Assembly: GCF_000876015.1 (NCBI RefSeq)
Contig: NZ_BBQM01000020.1
Coordinates: forward strand, 239,249 to 303,248
From: Cupriavidus basilensis
GTDB lineage: Bacteria > Pseudomonadota > Gammaproteobacteria > Burkholderiales > Burkholderiaceae
Length of the DNA: 64,000 bases
Direction of reading: 5' to 3'
Of the stretch, positions 26,118-34,975 are shown piece after piece. The translations under genes were made by a program, and so were the position numbers. The notes under the pieces are model-generated. The model was not told the origin of the DNA, ran no database searches, and saw nothing but the letters and a program-made list of their open reading frames with translations. How positions within the stretch are numbered: the stretch's first letter is position 1; each line of letters opens with the position of its first letter.

Positions 26118-27632
26118 TCAGCCCTGCGCGCCGCCGGGCTTTTCCCCCGCCACGCCGCCGGCCGGTTCCTGGTAGCCGCCGCCGAGCGCCTTCATCAGGC
26201 CCATCTGCAGGTCCAGCCGGCGGGCCTGCAGGTCGGTGGCGAGGCGGCGCTGCTGCAGCACGTTGCTCTCGGCATTGAGCACCGTGAGCTGCGTGCCGAG
26301 GCCGGCCTTGTAGCGGATGGTGGCGAGCGAGTAGGCGCGCTCGGCCAGCGCCAGCGCCTCGCGCTGCGCGGTGATCTGCGTGTCCACGCTGCGGATGCTG
26401 GTCACGGTGTCGGCGGTCTCGCGCAAGGCGTCGACCAGTGCCTGGTTGTAGTTGGCCACGGCGAGGTCGTACTGCGCGTACTTGCCGCGCAGGTTGGCGC
26501 GCAGCTTGCCGCCTTCGAAGATCGGCAGGGTCACGGCCGGGCCGACGCCGAACGTGCGGCTGATGCCCATCAGCAGGTTGGAGGTGTCCAGCGAGGCCAC
26601 GCCGGCGAAGGCCGTCAGGCTGATCGCGGGCAGGAACTCGGCCTTGGCCACCGCGATGTCCTTGCCGGAAGCCTCCACGCGCCAGCGCGCGGCCACCAGG
26701 TCGGGGCGGCGGCCGAGCAGCTCGATGGTGAGGTTGTCGGGCAACTGCGGCGTGTCGTGCGCGAGCACGGTCGGGCGCTGGATTTCCTGGCCGCGGTCCG
26801 GCCCCTTGCCCAGCAGCGCGGCGATCTGGTTGCGCGCCAGCAGGATGTCCTCGTCCACGCGCAGCAGGTCGGTCTGCGCCGAAGCCACGGTGCCGCGCGC
26901 CTGGGTGGTTTCCACCTGCGTGTCGAGCCCCGCGCGCAGGCGGTCGCTGGACAGCTGGGTCAGGTCGCGGCGCTGGGCGATGGCGCGCTCGGCCACGTCG
27001 CGCTGCGCGTACAGCGCGGCCAGGCGGGCGTAGGTGCGCGCCACGGCGGTGGTCAGGATCAGGCGCGAGGCCTGGCTCTCGGCCTCCATCGCGCGGTCGT
27101 CGGACAGCGCGGCCTCGAGCGCGGCGCGGTTCTTGCCCCAGAAGTCGAAGTCGTACGACAGGCCGGCCTGCAGTCGCGACTGGTTCTGCCAGGAGCCGGC
27201 CAGCGGCGTGCCCGCGAACAGGTCGGTCGAGGAAAAGCGCTGGCGCACCAGGCTGCCCTCGAAGTCCACGCTCGGGTAGAGCGCGCTGCGCGTGATGTCG
27301 GCCATCGCGCGCGAGGCTTCCACGCGCGCGAACGCGGCCTGCAGGTCGGGGCTGTCCTTGACCGCCTCGTCGACGAGGCTGCGCAGCTGCGGGTCGTTGA
27401 ACTGGTCGACCCAGTCGAGCGAGGGCCACTGGCCATGCTCGCCGGGCAGGGTCCTGGCGCTGGCCAGGGCGGCCGGGTCGGTCACCGTCTGCGTGCTGTG
27501 CGAGTTGCCGAAGGCGGCGCAGCCGGCCAGCACCGCGGCCGCCAGCGCGCTCAGCGCCAGCGTGGCGGCACGGCGGCCGGCCGCGCCGGCGCGCGGCGAC
27601 AGTGCGGATTGGGAATTGGGAGCTTGGTTCAT
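26118..27632 (-). CDS. NodT/OprM-family outer membrane efflux lipoprotein
   Basis: 504 residues from the ATG at 27632; an upstream in-frame ATG at 27689 would add 19 residues before the signal peptide and is less likely. Lipoprotein signal with lipobox LAGC. Two OEP repeats with long coiled-coil helices follow, with RRPDLVAARWRVEA in the second. It forms the outer membrane channel for the EmrAB pump encoded downstream. Confidence 0.93.
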   Translation of the reverse strand: MNQAPNSQSALSPRAGAAGRRAATLALSALAAAVLAGCAAFGNSHSTQTVTDPAALASARTLPGEHGQWPSLDWVDQFNDPQLRSLVDEAVKDSPDLQAAFARVEASRAMADITRSALYPSVDFEGSLVRQRFSSTDLFAGTPLAGSWQNQSRLQAGLSYDFDFWGKNRAALEAALSDDRAMEAESQASRLILTTAVARTYARLAALYAQRDVAERAIAQRRDLTQLSSDRLRAGLDTQVETTQARGTVASAQTDLLRVDEDILLARNQIAALLGKGPDRGQEIQRPTVLAHDTPQLPDNLTIELLGRRPDLVAARWRVEASGKDIAVAKAEFLPAISLTAFAGVASLDTSNLLMGISRTFGVGPAVTLPIFEGGKLRANLRGKYAQYDLAVANYNQALVDALRETADTVTSIRSVDTQITAQREALALAERAYSLATIRYKAGLGTQLTVLNAESNVLQQRRLATDLQARRLDLQMGLMKALGGGYQEPAGGVAGEKPGGAQG

Positions 27633-27718
27633 CTCGGTGCCCTGCGCGAGAGCGTCAATGTTGCTTTTGTCATCGGTGAAGAACGTCAATCGATCCGGCT
27701 TGCCGGCCGGTGTCGCGC

Positions 27719-28216
27719 CTATCCGCTGTTGTTGCCGATGATCCGGTGCAGCATCGAGCGGAACGTCTGCAGCTCGGCCTCGGAGAAGCCGCGGAAATGC
27801 CGGTTCAGCACGCGGCAGTAGATGCGCGGCAGCGCCTCGAGCAGCGTGCGGCCGGCGGCGGTGATCGACACGTCCACCACGCGGCGGTCCGCGTCGCTGC
27901 GCTGGCGCTCGATCAGGCCGCGCTTTTCCATGCGGCCGAGCAGGCGCGTGACCGAGCCCATGTCGGTATTGAGCTCGCGGCCCAGGTCGGTCACGGTGTT
28001 GCCGCGCCCCGCGGCCAGCATCATCAGGCAGGTGGCCTGGGCATGGGTGATGTCCAGGTCGTTGACTTCCAGCTCCACCTCGTGCGACAGCAGGTTCTTG
28101 GCGCGCGCCATCAGGTAGCCCACGCTTTCGCCCATGCGGTACTGGGCCGGGTCGAAAGGATGGGTGTCGTCGAAGGCGGACGGGTCGTGCGGCTGGGGCG
28201 AGGGCTGCTCGGGCAT
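27719..28216 (-). CDS. MarR family regulator of the emrAB operon
   Basis: 165 residues from the ATG at 28216; the frame extends to a TTG at 28267 but lacks support. Winged HTH with TVTDLGRELNTDMGSVTRLLGRMEKRGLIERQ visible near the middle, typical of EmrR/MarR. It is first in the efflux operon and probably represses it until a drug binds. A perfect palindrome lies about 100 bp upstream. Confidence 0.9.
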   Translation of the reverse strand: MPEQPSPQPHDPSAFDDTHPFDPAQYRMGESVGYLMARAKNLLSHEVELEVNDLDITHAQATCLMMLAAGRGNTVTDLGRELNTDMGSVTRLLGRMEKRGLIERQRSDADRRVVDVSITAAGRTLLEALPRIYCRVLNRHFRGFSEAELQTFRSMLHRIIGNNSG

Positions 28217-28309
28217 GTCTGTCAGGTGCTTGTCAGGTGCTTGTCGCTGCAATGTTTGCCGTGGCAACTATATGTTCACGAATGAAGATCCGCAAGGACG
28301 GCAACTTGC

Positions 28310-28328
28310 TATTGCGATATACGCAATA
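28310..28328. promoter_or_regulatory. candidate MarR operator
   Basis: TATTGCG (28310-28316), a 5-bp spacer and the exact reverse complement CGCAATA (28322-28328). It lies between the marR-emr operon and typA. A second smaller repeat TTGCC-GT-GGCAA is at 28256-28267. Size and symmetry fit MarR-family operators. Confidence 0.55.
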
Positions 28329-28428
28329 ATTGAATAACTGTGATCGGCAAGGTGATCGCGCCGGCCACCCGTTCCCGGCCCGTCGCCATGCCTTCCGGTC
28401 GCGCTTCGGGTTTTGCGCCGCAACATGC

Positions 28429-28434
28429 TATAAT
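28429..28434 (+). promoter_or_regulatory. typA promoter -10 element
   Basis: Perfect TATAAT at 28429-28434 preceded by a TG-rich region (ACATGC); no good -35 is visible. It gives a leader of about 40 nt for typA. Confidence 0.6.
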
Positions 28435-28479
28435 GTCGGGTTATCTTTTGATGCTCAGCCCCACAAGCGAGACGCTGCA

Positions 28480-30300
28480 ATGACCCGCGCCATCCGCAAT
28501 ATCGCCATCATCGCCCACGTCGATCATGGCAAGACCACTCTGGTCGACCAACTCCTGCGCCAGGCAGGGACCTTCCGCGACAACCAGCAAGTGGTAGAGC
28601 GCGTGATGGATTCGAACGACATCGAAAAGGAACGCGGGATCACCATCCTGGCGAAGAATTGCGCTGTCGAATACAACGGTACCCATATCAACATCGTCGA
28701 TACCCCGGGCCACGCCGACTTCGGCGGTGAAGTGGAGCGCGTGCTGTCGATGGTCGACGGCGTGCTGCTGCTGGTCGACGCCGTCGAAGGCCCGATGCCG
28801 CAGACCCGCTTCGTCACGCGCAAGGCGCTGGCGCTGGGCCTGAAGCCGATCGTGGTGATCAACAAGGTGGACCGCCCCGGCGCGCGTCCGGAATGGGTGA
28901 TCAACCAGACCTTCGACCTGTTCGACAAGCTCGGCGCCACCGACGAGCAGCTCGACTTCCCGGTGATCTACGCCTCCGGCCTGAACGGCTACGCCGGCCT
29001 GACCGACGACGTGCGCGAAGGCGACATGAAGCCGCTGTTCGAGACCGTGCTGGCCAAGGTGCCGGTGCGCGACGACAACCCCGACGGCCCGCTGCAACTG
29101 CAGATCATCTCGCTGGACTACTCCAGCTACGTCGGCAAGATCGGCGTCGGCCGCATTTCGCGCGGCCGCGCGCGCCCGCTGCAGGACGTGGTGGTCAAGT
29201 TCGGCCCCGAAGGCAACCCGATCAAGGGCCGCATCAACCAGGTGCTGAAGTTCCAGGGCCTCGAGCGCGAGATCGTGCCCGAAGCCGAAGCCGGCGACAT
29301 CGTGCTGATCAACGGCATCGAGGAACTGGGCATCGGCTGCACCGTGTGCGCGCCGGACGCCCAGGACGCGCTGCCGATGCTCAAGGTGGACGAGCCCACG
29401 CTGACGATGAACTTCTGCGTCAACACCTCGCCGCTGGCCGGCCGCGAAGGCAAGTTCGTGACCAGCCGCCAGCTGCGCGAGCGCCTGGACCGCGAACTGA
29501 AGTCGAACGTGGCGCTGCGCGTGGCCGAGACCGGCGACGACACCATCTTCGAAGTGTCGGGCCGCGGCGAGCTGCACCTGACCATCCTGCTGGAAAACAT
29601 GCGCCGCGAAGGCTACGAGCTGGCCGTGTCGCGCCCGCGCGTGGTGTTCAAGGAAATCGACGGCGTCAAGCACGAGCCGTTCGAGCTGCTGACCGTGGAC
29701 GTCGAAGACGGCCACCAGGGCGGCGTGATGGAAGAGCTGGGCCGCCGCAAGGGCGAACTGCTCGACATGGCGTCCGACGGCAAGGGCCGCACCCGCCTGG
29801 AATACCGCGTCCCGGCGCGTGGCCTGATCGGCTTCCAGGGCGAGTTCCTGACCATGACGCGCGGCACCGGCCTGATCAGCCACATCTTCGACGACTACGC
29901 GCCGCTGCGCGAAGGCGGCCTGGGCGAGCGCCACAACGGCGTGCTGATCTCGCAGGACGACGGCGACGCCGTGGCCTACGCGCTGTGGAAGCTGCAGGAC
30001 CGCGGCCGCATGTTCGTCAAGCCGGGCGATGCGCTGTACGAAGGCATGATCATCGGCATCCACAGCCGCGACAACGACCTCGTTGTCAACCCGATCAAGG
30101 GCAAGCAGCTCACCAACGTGCGCGCCTCGGGCACCGACGAAGCCGTGCGCCTGGTGCCGCCGATCCAGATGTCGCTCGAATACGCGGTGGAATTCATCGC
30201 CGACGACGAACTGGTGGAAATCACGCCGAAGAGCATCCGCCTGCGCAAGCGCCACCTGAAGGAACACGAGCGCAAGCGCGCTTCGCGCGAAAACGCGTAA
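28480..30300 (+). CDS. typA: ribosome-associated translational GTPase TypA/BipA
   Basis: 606 residues from the ATG at 28480; the frame is open 50 codons further up but without family sequence. G1 AHVDHGKTTL, G2 RGITI, G3 DTPGHADFGGE and G4 NKVDRPGA are all present. EF-G-like domains III and V and the BipA-specific C-terminal domain complete the usual length. It acts in 50S assembly and stress or low-temperature growth. A clear terminator follows. Confidence 0.97.
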   Translation: MTRAIRNIAIIAHVDHGKTTLVDQLLRQAGTFRDNQQVVERVMDSNDIEKERGITILAKNCAVEYNGTHINIVDTPGHADFGGEVERVLSMVDGVLLLVDAVEGPMPQTRFVTRKALALGLKPIVVINKVDRPGARPEWVINQTFDLFDKLGATDEQLDFPVIYASGLNGYAGLTDDVREGDMKPLFETVLAKVPVRDDNPDGPLQLQIISLDYSSYVGKIGVGRISRGRARPLQDVVVKFGPEGNPIKGRINQVLKFQGLEREIVPEAEAGDIVLINGIEELGIGCTVCAPDAQDALPMLKVDEPTLTMNFCVNTSPLAGREGKFVTSRQLRERLDRELKSNVALRVAETGDDTIFEVSGRGELHLTILLENMRREGYELAVSRPRVVFKEIDGVKHEPFELLTVDVEDGHQGGVMEELGRRKGELLDMASDGKGRTRLEYRVPARGLIGFQGEFLTMTRGTGLISHIFDDYAPLREGGLGERHNGVLISQDDGDAVAYALWKLQDRGRMFVKPGDALYEGMIIGIHSRDNDLVVNPIKGKQLTNVRASGTDEAVRLVPPIQMSLEYAVEFIADDELVEITPKSIRLRKRHLKEHERKRASRENA

Positions 30301-30329
30301 GCGCCTTTCGCCGCAGTCCGGCAGCAACG

Positions 30330-30357
30330 AAAAACCGCGCCCCGTGCGCGGTTTTTT
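30330..30357 (+). terminator. intrinsic terminator after typA
   Basis: AAAAACCGCGC (30330-30340) and GCGCGGTTTTT (30346-30356) form an 11-bp stem with a T-tract on either strand, so it can also serve the convergent desaturase-family gene. Confidence 0.88.
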
Positions 30358-30381
30358 GTCGTCCGGGCCACGGCGGCGCCG

Positions 30382-31248
30382 TCAGGCGTCCGGCATCCGC
30401 TCCGCCGCCGGCGCCGCCGCGCGCGGGCTGCGCCATTCCGGCGGCATCCACAGGTGGCGCGGGTCGCGGTGGCGCCACGCGTCGGCGAACATGTCGCGCC
30501 ATTCGTGGAAGGTGAGGGTGAGCGGGTTGTGGCTGTCGATGCGGCGCGTGATGCCGTACTCGGGCGCCTCCCGCTCCGGCACGAACGAGCCGAACAGGCG
30601 GTCCCACACGGTCAGCACGCCGGCGTAGTTGCGGTCGATGTAGCGCGGGTTGCGGGCGTGGTGCACGCGGTGGACCGAGGGCGTGTTGAACAGCCATTCC
30701 ACGCGGCGCCAGCGCCTGCCCAGGCGCGTATGCACGAAAAACTGGAACGCCAGGTTCAGGCCGACCGCGAGGATCACCCAGTCCGGCGTGAAGCCGGCCA
30801 GCGCCAGTGGGATCCAGAACAGCCACATGCCCGAGAGCGGGTAGGTCAGGCTCTGGCGGAACGCCGTCGAGAAATTCATGCCCTCCGACGAATGGTGCGT
30901 GACGTGCGAGGCCCACAGCCAGCGCACGCGATGGCTGGCGCGGTGGAACCAGTAATAGAGGAAGTCCTGCAACAGCAGCAGGAGCAGGAACGACCACCAC
31001 GCCTGCGGCACCGCCTGCCAGCCGTGCCGGTAGCACCAGTCGTAGACGGTGCGCACCATCAGCCACAGGAAGAAGGCGTCCGAGGCCTGGTGCATCAGCG
31101 CCAGCGCGGCGTTCGAGGCCGAATCGCGCAGGCTGTACACGCCCGGGTCGCGGCGCGCCCAGTACCACGCCTCCGCGCCGATGGTGAGCAGGAACACCGG
31201 CGCGAACGCCAGCAGGATCAGGCCGGGATCGAGGGTCGACTGTGTCAT
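30382..31248 (-). CDS. sterol desaturase / fatty acid hydroxylase family membrane protein
   Basis: 288 residues with several hydrophobic segments and the di-iron histidine boxes of the family: HRASH, HVTHH and HRVHH. Such proteins hydroxylate or desaturate lipids; the bacterial substrate is rarely known. It is convergent with typA and stands alone. Confidence 0.9.
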   Translation of the reverse strand: MTQSTLDPGLILLAFAPVFLLTIGAEAWYWARRDPGVYSLRDSASNAALALMHQASDAFFLWLMVRTVYDWCYRHGWQAVPQAWWSFLLLLLLQDFLYYWFHRASHRVRWLWASHVTHHSSEGMNFSTAFRQSLTYPLSGMWLFWIPLALAGFTPDWVILAVGLNLAFQFFVHTRLGRRWRRVEWLFNTPSVHRVHHARNPRYIDRNYAGVLTVWDRLFGSFVPEREAPEYGITRRIDSHNPLTLTFHEWRDMFADAWRHRDPRHLWMPPEWRSPRAAAPAAERMPDA

Positions 31249-31391
31249 GGCGCCAAGTGTTGCCGGTTTCCGGCGTTCATGCCTGGAGGCCGCCCTCTAG
31301 ACGCGCGCCGGCCCGCGCCATGCCGCCGCGGTGCCCGCCGCGCGGTCCCGCTGGTGTAAAGTCGAGGGCTGCTTCCGAGGAGAAAGAGACA

Positions 31392-32471
31392 ATGACAGAC
31401 CTGGTCACCAGCGAGATCCACGGCGGTATCGGCTACCTCACGCTGAACCGCCCGCAGGCGCTCAACGCGCTCTCGCTCGAGATGATTCGCGCCATCACCG
31501 AGACGCTCAACGACTGGGCCGCGGCGCCCGAAGTCGCGGCCGTGGTGGTCGCCGGCGCCGGCGGCAAGGCCTTCTGCGCGGGCGGCGACATCCGCTTCTT
31601 CCACCAGGCCGCGCTGGCCGGCGACCTCGCCACGCTCGACCAGTTCTTCGTCGAGGAATACGCGCTCAACCACCTGATCCACCGCTACGCCAAGCCCTAC
31701 ATCGCGCTGATGGACGGCGTGGTGATGGGCGGCGGCATGGGCATCTCGCAGGGCGCGCGCCGCCGCCTGGTGACGGACCGCACCAGGATGGCCATGCCGG
31801 AAACCAATATCGGCCTGTTCCCCGACGTGGGCGGCGGCTGGTTCCTGTCGCGCACGCCGGGCCGCCTCGGCGAGTACCTGGGCCTGACCGGCGCCGTGAT
31901 CCATGCCGCCGACGCGCTGCACGCCGGCCTCGCCGACGCCTACCTGCCCGGCAACGCGATGGCCGAACTGGTCGACACGCTGCGCTCGCGCGCGTTCGCC
32001 GACGGCGACGCGGTGCTGGCCTGCATCGACGCCGCCACCGCCGCGCACCGCGGCGCCTGCGTGCCCGCGCAAAGCCAGCTGGCCGCGCTGCGGGACGACA
32101 TCGACCGCCTGTTCGCCGGCGCCACCGTGACCGACATCGTGGCCGCGGTCAGCGACGCCGGCACCGACTGGGCCGCGCAGACCGCCGCCATGCTGCGCGG
32201 GCGCTCGCCGCTGATGCTCAACGTCACGCTCGAGCAGATCCGCCGCGCGCGCACCATGACGCTCGAGGACGAGCTGCGCATGGAACTCGACATGATGTAC
32301 TACGTGTTCCGCCACGGCGACGGCGTGGAAGGCATCCGCGCGCTGGCGGTCGACAAGGACCACGCGCCGAAGTGGCAGCCGCCGCGCCTGGACGAGGTGT
32401 CGCGCGAGCGCGTGCGCGCCTTCTTCGACAGCCCGTGGGCGCACGGCGAGCATCCGCTCGCGGCGCTGTAG
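31392..32471 (+). CDS. enoyl-CoA hydratase/isomerase family, 3-hydroxyisobutyryl-CoA hydrolase-like
   Basis: 359 residues from the ATG at 31392 with AGGAGAAAGAGAC just upstream. Crotonase fold with NRPQALNALS and GKAFCAGGDIRFF for CoA binding, then GVVMGGGMGISQGA and MPETNIGLFPDVGGGWFLSR. The latter two are the HIBCH-type signatures, with the catalytic Glu in MPETNIG. The length (about 350-370) fits HIBCH rather than the 260-residue hydratases. The likely role is thioester hydrolysis in valine breakdown (inference). Confidence 0.88.
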   Translation: MTDLVTSEIHGGIGYLTLNRPQALNALSLEMIRAITETLNDWAAAPEVAAVVVAGAGGKAFCAGGDIRFFHQAALAGDLATLDQFFVEEYALNHLIHRYAKPYIALMDGVVMGGGMGISQGARRRLVTDRTRMAMPETNIGLFPDVGGGWFLSRTPGRLGEYLGLTGAVIHAADALHAGLADAYLPGNAMAELVDTLRSRAFADGDAVLACIDAATAAHRGACVPAQSQLAALRDDIDRLFAGATVTDIVAAVSDAGTDWAAQTAAMLRGRSPLMLNVTLEQIRRARTMTLEDELRMELDMMYYVFRHGDGVEGIRALAVDKDHAPKWQPPRLDEVSRERVRAFFDSPWAHGEHPLAAL

Positions 32472-32479
32472 GCCGGATG

Positions 32480-32499
32480 GGGCGGGCCTGTTCCCGCCC
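32480..32499 (+). terminator. hairpin after the crotonase gene
   Basis: GGGCGGG (32480-32486) pairs with CCCGCCC (32493-32499); a T-rich stretch (GGTTTTCTTT) follows only 10 bp later, so it is a weak terminator candidate. Confidence 0.4.
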
Positions 32500-32610
32500 G
32501 GTGCCCGCGGTTTTCTTTCACGCAATTGGATTAAAGTGACGGCTGGACCGGCCGCGGCCGGTCCGCATCACTCCGACATCCATCCTGCAGTGAACGTGAA
32601 AGGAATCGCG

Positions 32611-33171
32611 ATGAGCCATCCCCGTGACGTAGCCGTACTGGTAGGCAGCCTGCGCAAGGAATCCTTCAACCGCAAGCTCGCGCTTGCGCTGGCCGCGCGG
32701 GCTCCCGCCGGCCTCAAGCTGGAGATCGTGGAGATCGGCCAGCTGCCGCTGTACAACCAGGACGAAGACGGCAGCCCGCCCGCGCCGTGGGTCGCGTTCC
32801 GCGACCGCATCCGCCGCGCCGACGCGGTGCTGTTCGTGACGCCCGAATACAACCGCTCGGTGCCGGCCGCGCTCAAGAACGCCATCGACGTGGGCTCGCG
32901 CCCCTACGGGCAGAGCGCGTGGGACGGCAAGCCGGGCGGCGTCATCAGTGCATCGCCGGCCGCGATCGGCGGCTTCGGCGCCAACCACCACCTGCGCCAG
33001 TCGCTGGTGTTCCTCAACATCCCGGTGCTGCAGCAGCCCGAGGCCTATCTCAGCGGCGTCGACAAGCTGTTCGACGAGCACGGCGGCATCGCCAGCGAGT
33101 CCACGCGCGGTTTTCTCGACAAGTACCTGAACACCTTCGCCGGCTGGATCGAGCGCAACGCGCCGCGCTGA
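32611..33171 (+). CDS. NADPH-dependent FMN reductase (flavodoxin-like quinone/chromate reductase family)
   Basis: 186 residues, ATG at 32611 with AAAGGA upstream. FMN_red fold with the phosphate loop VGSLRKESFNRKLA, TPEYNRSVPAALKNAIDV and the GKPGGVISASPAAIGG stretch, close to YieF/ChrR-type quinone reductases. Reduces quinones and possibly chromate in the cytosol. An 8-bp hairpin without T-tract (33193-33217) lies in the gap to the convergent peptide gene. Confidence 0.92.
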   Translation: MSHPRDVAVLVGSLRKESFNRKLALALAARAPAGLKLEIVEIGQLPLYNQDEDGSPPAPWVAFRDRIRRADAVLFVTPEYNRSVPAALKNAIDVGSRPYGQSAWDGKPGGVISASPAAIGGFGANHHLRQSLVFLNIPVLQQPEAYLSGVDKLFDEHGGIASESTRGFLDKYLNTFAGWIERNAPR

Positions 33172-33265
33172 GCATCGCGCGCAAACGTTGACGCCCGCTG
33201 TCGCAAGGGCAGCGGGCGGGAGGGCAGGTTATCGCTGCCGCGCGCGTGTCGTGGTGCTTGTGGTT

Positions 33266-33487
33266 CTATTTCCCGCGCTTGAGGTCCCCGGCCGGCCGCT
33301 CGCGCGTGCCTGCCGGCGGCTGGCCTGGAAAGCCCTCCGGATAGCTGATGATGCGCAGGCCCGCGACGGCCCTGCGCAACGGCCATGCATGGCGGGCGCC
33401 GGTCCTCGCGCCGCCGGTGATCGCCGTCATGGCTTCCCTGTCGAGATCCACGCTGTCCGGCAAATCCTTGATGACGATAACGGCCAT
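33266..33487 (-). CDS. double-glycine-leader peptide D (putative exported peptide)
   Basis: 73 residues, ATG at 33487 with AGGAG upstream. The leader MAVIVIKDLPDSVDLDREAM ends at ITGG and follows the same (I/V)KDL-x5-LD-x2-AM-x-A-x-x-GG pattern as the other peptides here. The core differs: Arg/Gly/Pro-rich and basic, with no Asn-rich repeats. It is last in a four-gene minus-strand array (A, B, C, D). Predicted to be cleaved after GG by the C39 domain of the ABC transporter at 47928. Confidence 0.65.
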   Translation of the reverse strand: MAVIVIKDLPDSVDLDREAMTAITGGARTGARHAWPLRRAVAGLRIISYPEGFPGQPPAGTRERPAGDLKRGK

Positions 33488-33588
33488 GACTTCCTCCTGC
33501 ATGCGCCTGACGGGCGGCCGCGTGGCCGCGGCGCCGCCCTGGTCAGTATAGGTCACGGGCCTATGCTCCGGGACCGCTGGTGTGCCGC

Positions 33589-33852
33589 TCAGACCGCGGC
33601 GTGCGTGGCCGCCCATTGCGCCGGATTGACGTTGATCGCCAGTCCGAGGCCGGAGCCGATCACGCCGACGTTGTTGAGCGTGTTGACGTTGATGCTCTGC
33701 AGCTGGGCGATGTTCTGGCTGACGTTGACATTGACGTTGGCCACCGGGCCCAGTCCTTGCAGCCAGTTGTTGGCGCCGCCGCGCACCCTGGCCAGGGACT
33801 TGCCGTCGAGATCCTGGGTCAGCGCGAGGTCGCGCACGATGATGGATGACAT
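33589..33852 (-). CDS. double-glycine-leader peptide C
   Basis: 87 residues, ATG at 33852 with AAGGAG upstream. The leader IIVRDLALTQDLDGKSLARV precedes RGG. The core is rich in Asn, Val, Gly and Gln with alternating VNVNV and INVN segments, suggesting beta structure or self-assembly (inference). It has no Cys, so it is not a lanthipeptide or disulphide bacteriocin. It lies downstream of peptide genes A and B in the same orientation. Confidence 0.75.
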   Translation of the reverse strand: MSSIIVRDLALTQDLDGKSLARVRGGANNWLQGLGPVANVNVNVSQNIAQLQSINVNTLNNVGVIGSGLGLAINVNPAQWAATHAAV

Positions 33853-33929
33853 GATGTTTGCTCCTTGATGGTGGTGGTGTCCGGTGGCGCGGCGGCGGGG
33901 CGTGTCCCCGGCCCGCCGCGCGGCGCCGT

Positions 33930-34195
33930 TCAGCGATAGATGTTGTTGGTGGCGTTCTGGGTGCTGTCGACGTGCGAGCGGATGCCGTCGGCGAAGGCCG
34001 TGTTGTTGCCGTTCATGTTGACCACGTTCTGGGTCTGGCCGATCAGTTGCGAGGCATTGAAGGTCGAGTCGATCTTGACCGCGCTGAACACGGGCAGGAC
34101 GGGCAGGAAGACCGTGCCGCCGCGCACCGCGCGCATGGCGCGGGCATCGAGTTGTTCGGTGACGACAGGTCCTTGATGGCGAGGATGGTAGTCAT
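33930..34195 (-). pseudogene. double-glycine-leader peptide B, left copy (frameshifted)
   Basis: From the ATG at 34195 the reading is MTTILAIKDLS, then one base is missing (TGTCGTCACC where its paralogues have TGTCCGTCACC). The rest, EQLDARAMRAVRGG and an Asn-rich core ending in NNIYR, is in the next frame. Length is 266 bp against an expected 267. With the base restored it encodes 88 residues closely related to peptide A. It lies in the left arm of the inverted repeat. A sequencing error cannot be excluded. Confidence 0.75.
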
Positions 34196-34246
34196 GGCAG
34201 TGCTCCTGGGTTCGGTGAGAGTGCGTGCGCGTGGGCCGGGACTGGC

Positions 34247-34507
34247 TTAGCGGTAGATGTTGTTGGTGGCGTTCTGCGTGCTGTCGACATGCGAGCGGAT
34301 GCCGTCGACGAAAGCGGCGTTGTTGCCGTTCATGTTGACCACGTTCTGGGTCTGGCCGATCAGCTGCGAGGCGTTGAAGGTGGAGTCGACCTTGACCGCG
34401 CTGAACACGGGCAGGAAGGGGACGAAGCCGCCGCGCACGGCGCGCATGGCGCGGGCGTCGAGTTGTTCGGTGACGGACAGGTCCTTGATGACGAGGGTGG
34501 TTTGCAT
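34247..34507 (-). CDS. double-glycine-leader peptide A, left copy
   Basis: 86 residues, ATG at 34507 with AGGAG. Leader VIKDLSVTEQLDARAMRAVR then GG at residues 26-27. The core begins FVPFLPVFSAVKVDSTFN and ends with an Asn/Gln-rich segment containing IGQTQNVVNMNGNN and STQNATNNIYR. No Cys. It is first of the minus-strand peptide array and lies 100 bp downstream of a -24/-12 promoter. A near-identical copy is at 40681 on the other strand. Predicted substrate of the C39 ABC exporter. Confidence 0.8.
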   Translation of the reverse strand: MQTTLVIKDLSVTEQLDARAMRAVRGGFVPFLPVFSAVKVDSTFNASQLIGQTQNVVNMNGNNAAFVDGIRSHVDSTQNATNNIYR

Positions 34508-34606
34508 GGTGGTTCTCCTGAGAGCGGTTGGCTGGTTGGGCCGTTGGTGATTGGGACTTCGGTTCGTTTGGTGTTGAGCATCGTTGCTGCGCTCGGGAGG
34601 TACAAA

Positions 34607-34623
34607 CGCATGGAGTGTGCCAA
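34607..34623 (-). promoter_or_regulatory. sigma-54 (-24/-12) promoter of the left peptide array
   Basis: On the minus strand the sequence is TTGGCACACTCCATGCG. The invariant GG (34621-34620) and GC (34609-34608) are exactly 10 bp apart, as sigma-54 requires. It lies 100 bp before peptide A. A sigma-54 activator is encoded at 51036. Confidence 0.8.
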
Positions 34624-34743
34624 GGCGGGCCGGGTCGATGCGGATTGCCCACAAAGCCAGGCAGCATGCGGGTTTGCGGTTTGGCGCCGCACATCCGGCG
34701 CGGGGCCGCGCGATGCGATGGCCCCGGCCGCTGGCGGGCTGCG

Positions 34744-34774
34744 GCCAACACCGCGGCGCCATGTGTTCGTTGGC
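34744..34774. promoter_or_regulatory. candidate upstream activator site (paired GTTGGC half-sites)
   Basis: GCCAAC (34744-34749) and GTTGGC (34769-34774) are inverted half-sites 120-155 bp upstream of the -24/-12 promoter. The same half-site pair occurs at the same relative distance upstream of peptide E (53713-53729). This is the normal place for a sigma-54 activator to bind. Confidence 0.5.
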
Positions 34775-34864
34775 GCGCGACACCTCGCCACGCCCGCGCG
34801 CGCCGCGCGGCGCTTGTGCCGCCTCTGCGTCGCCCGTGCGTCGCCCAGGCGATGCACGCGAGGT

Positions 34865-34893
34865 TTGCGATTGGCATGAGTGCGCACTAGTAT
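34865..34893 (+). promoter_or_regulatory. candidate sigma-70 promoter of the kinase gene
   Basis: TTGCGA (34865-34870), a 17-bp spacer and TAGTAT (34888-34893), 83 bp before the kinase start. The 34508-34975 gap is otherwise occupied by the inverted-repeat arm and the divergent sigma-54 promoter. Confidence 0.5.
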
Positions 34894-34975
34894 CCATCGT
34901 GGGCAGGTACTCGCCGGCGGACGGCGGGTAGGCGCTCAATGCGCGACTTCGCGCTACCACGTCGCGGCTGCACCG

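Larger units (their letters stand above)
33930..34695. repeat. left arm of a 0.77-kb inverted repeat
   Basis: The reverse complement of 33930-34695 matches 40493-41261 almost base for base. In the 90 bp I compared at the outer promoter end there are 3 mismatches, and through the promoter, leader and peptide A start I find only one. The arm contains a sigma-54 promoter and peptide genes A and B. The arms face each other across 5.8 kb holding the kinase, the caspase/FGE gene and two DUF4399 genes. Confidence 0.9.
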
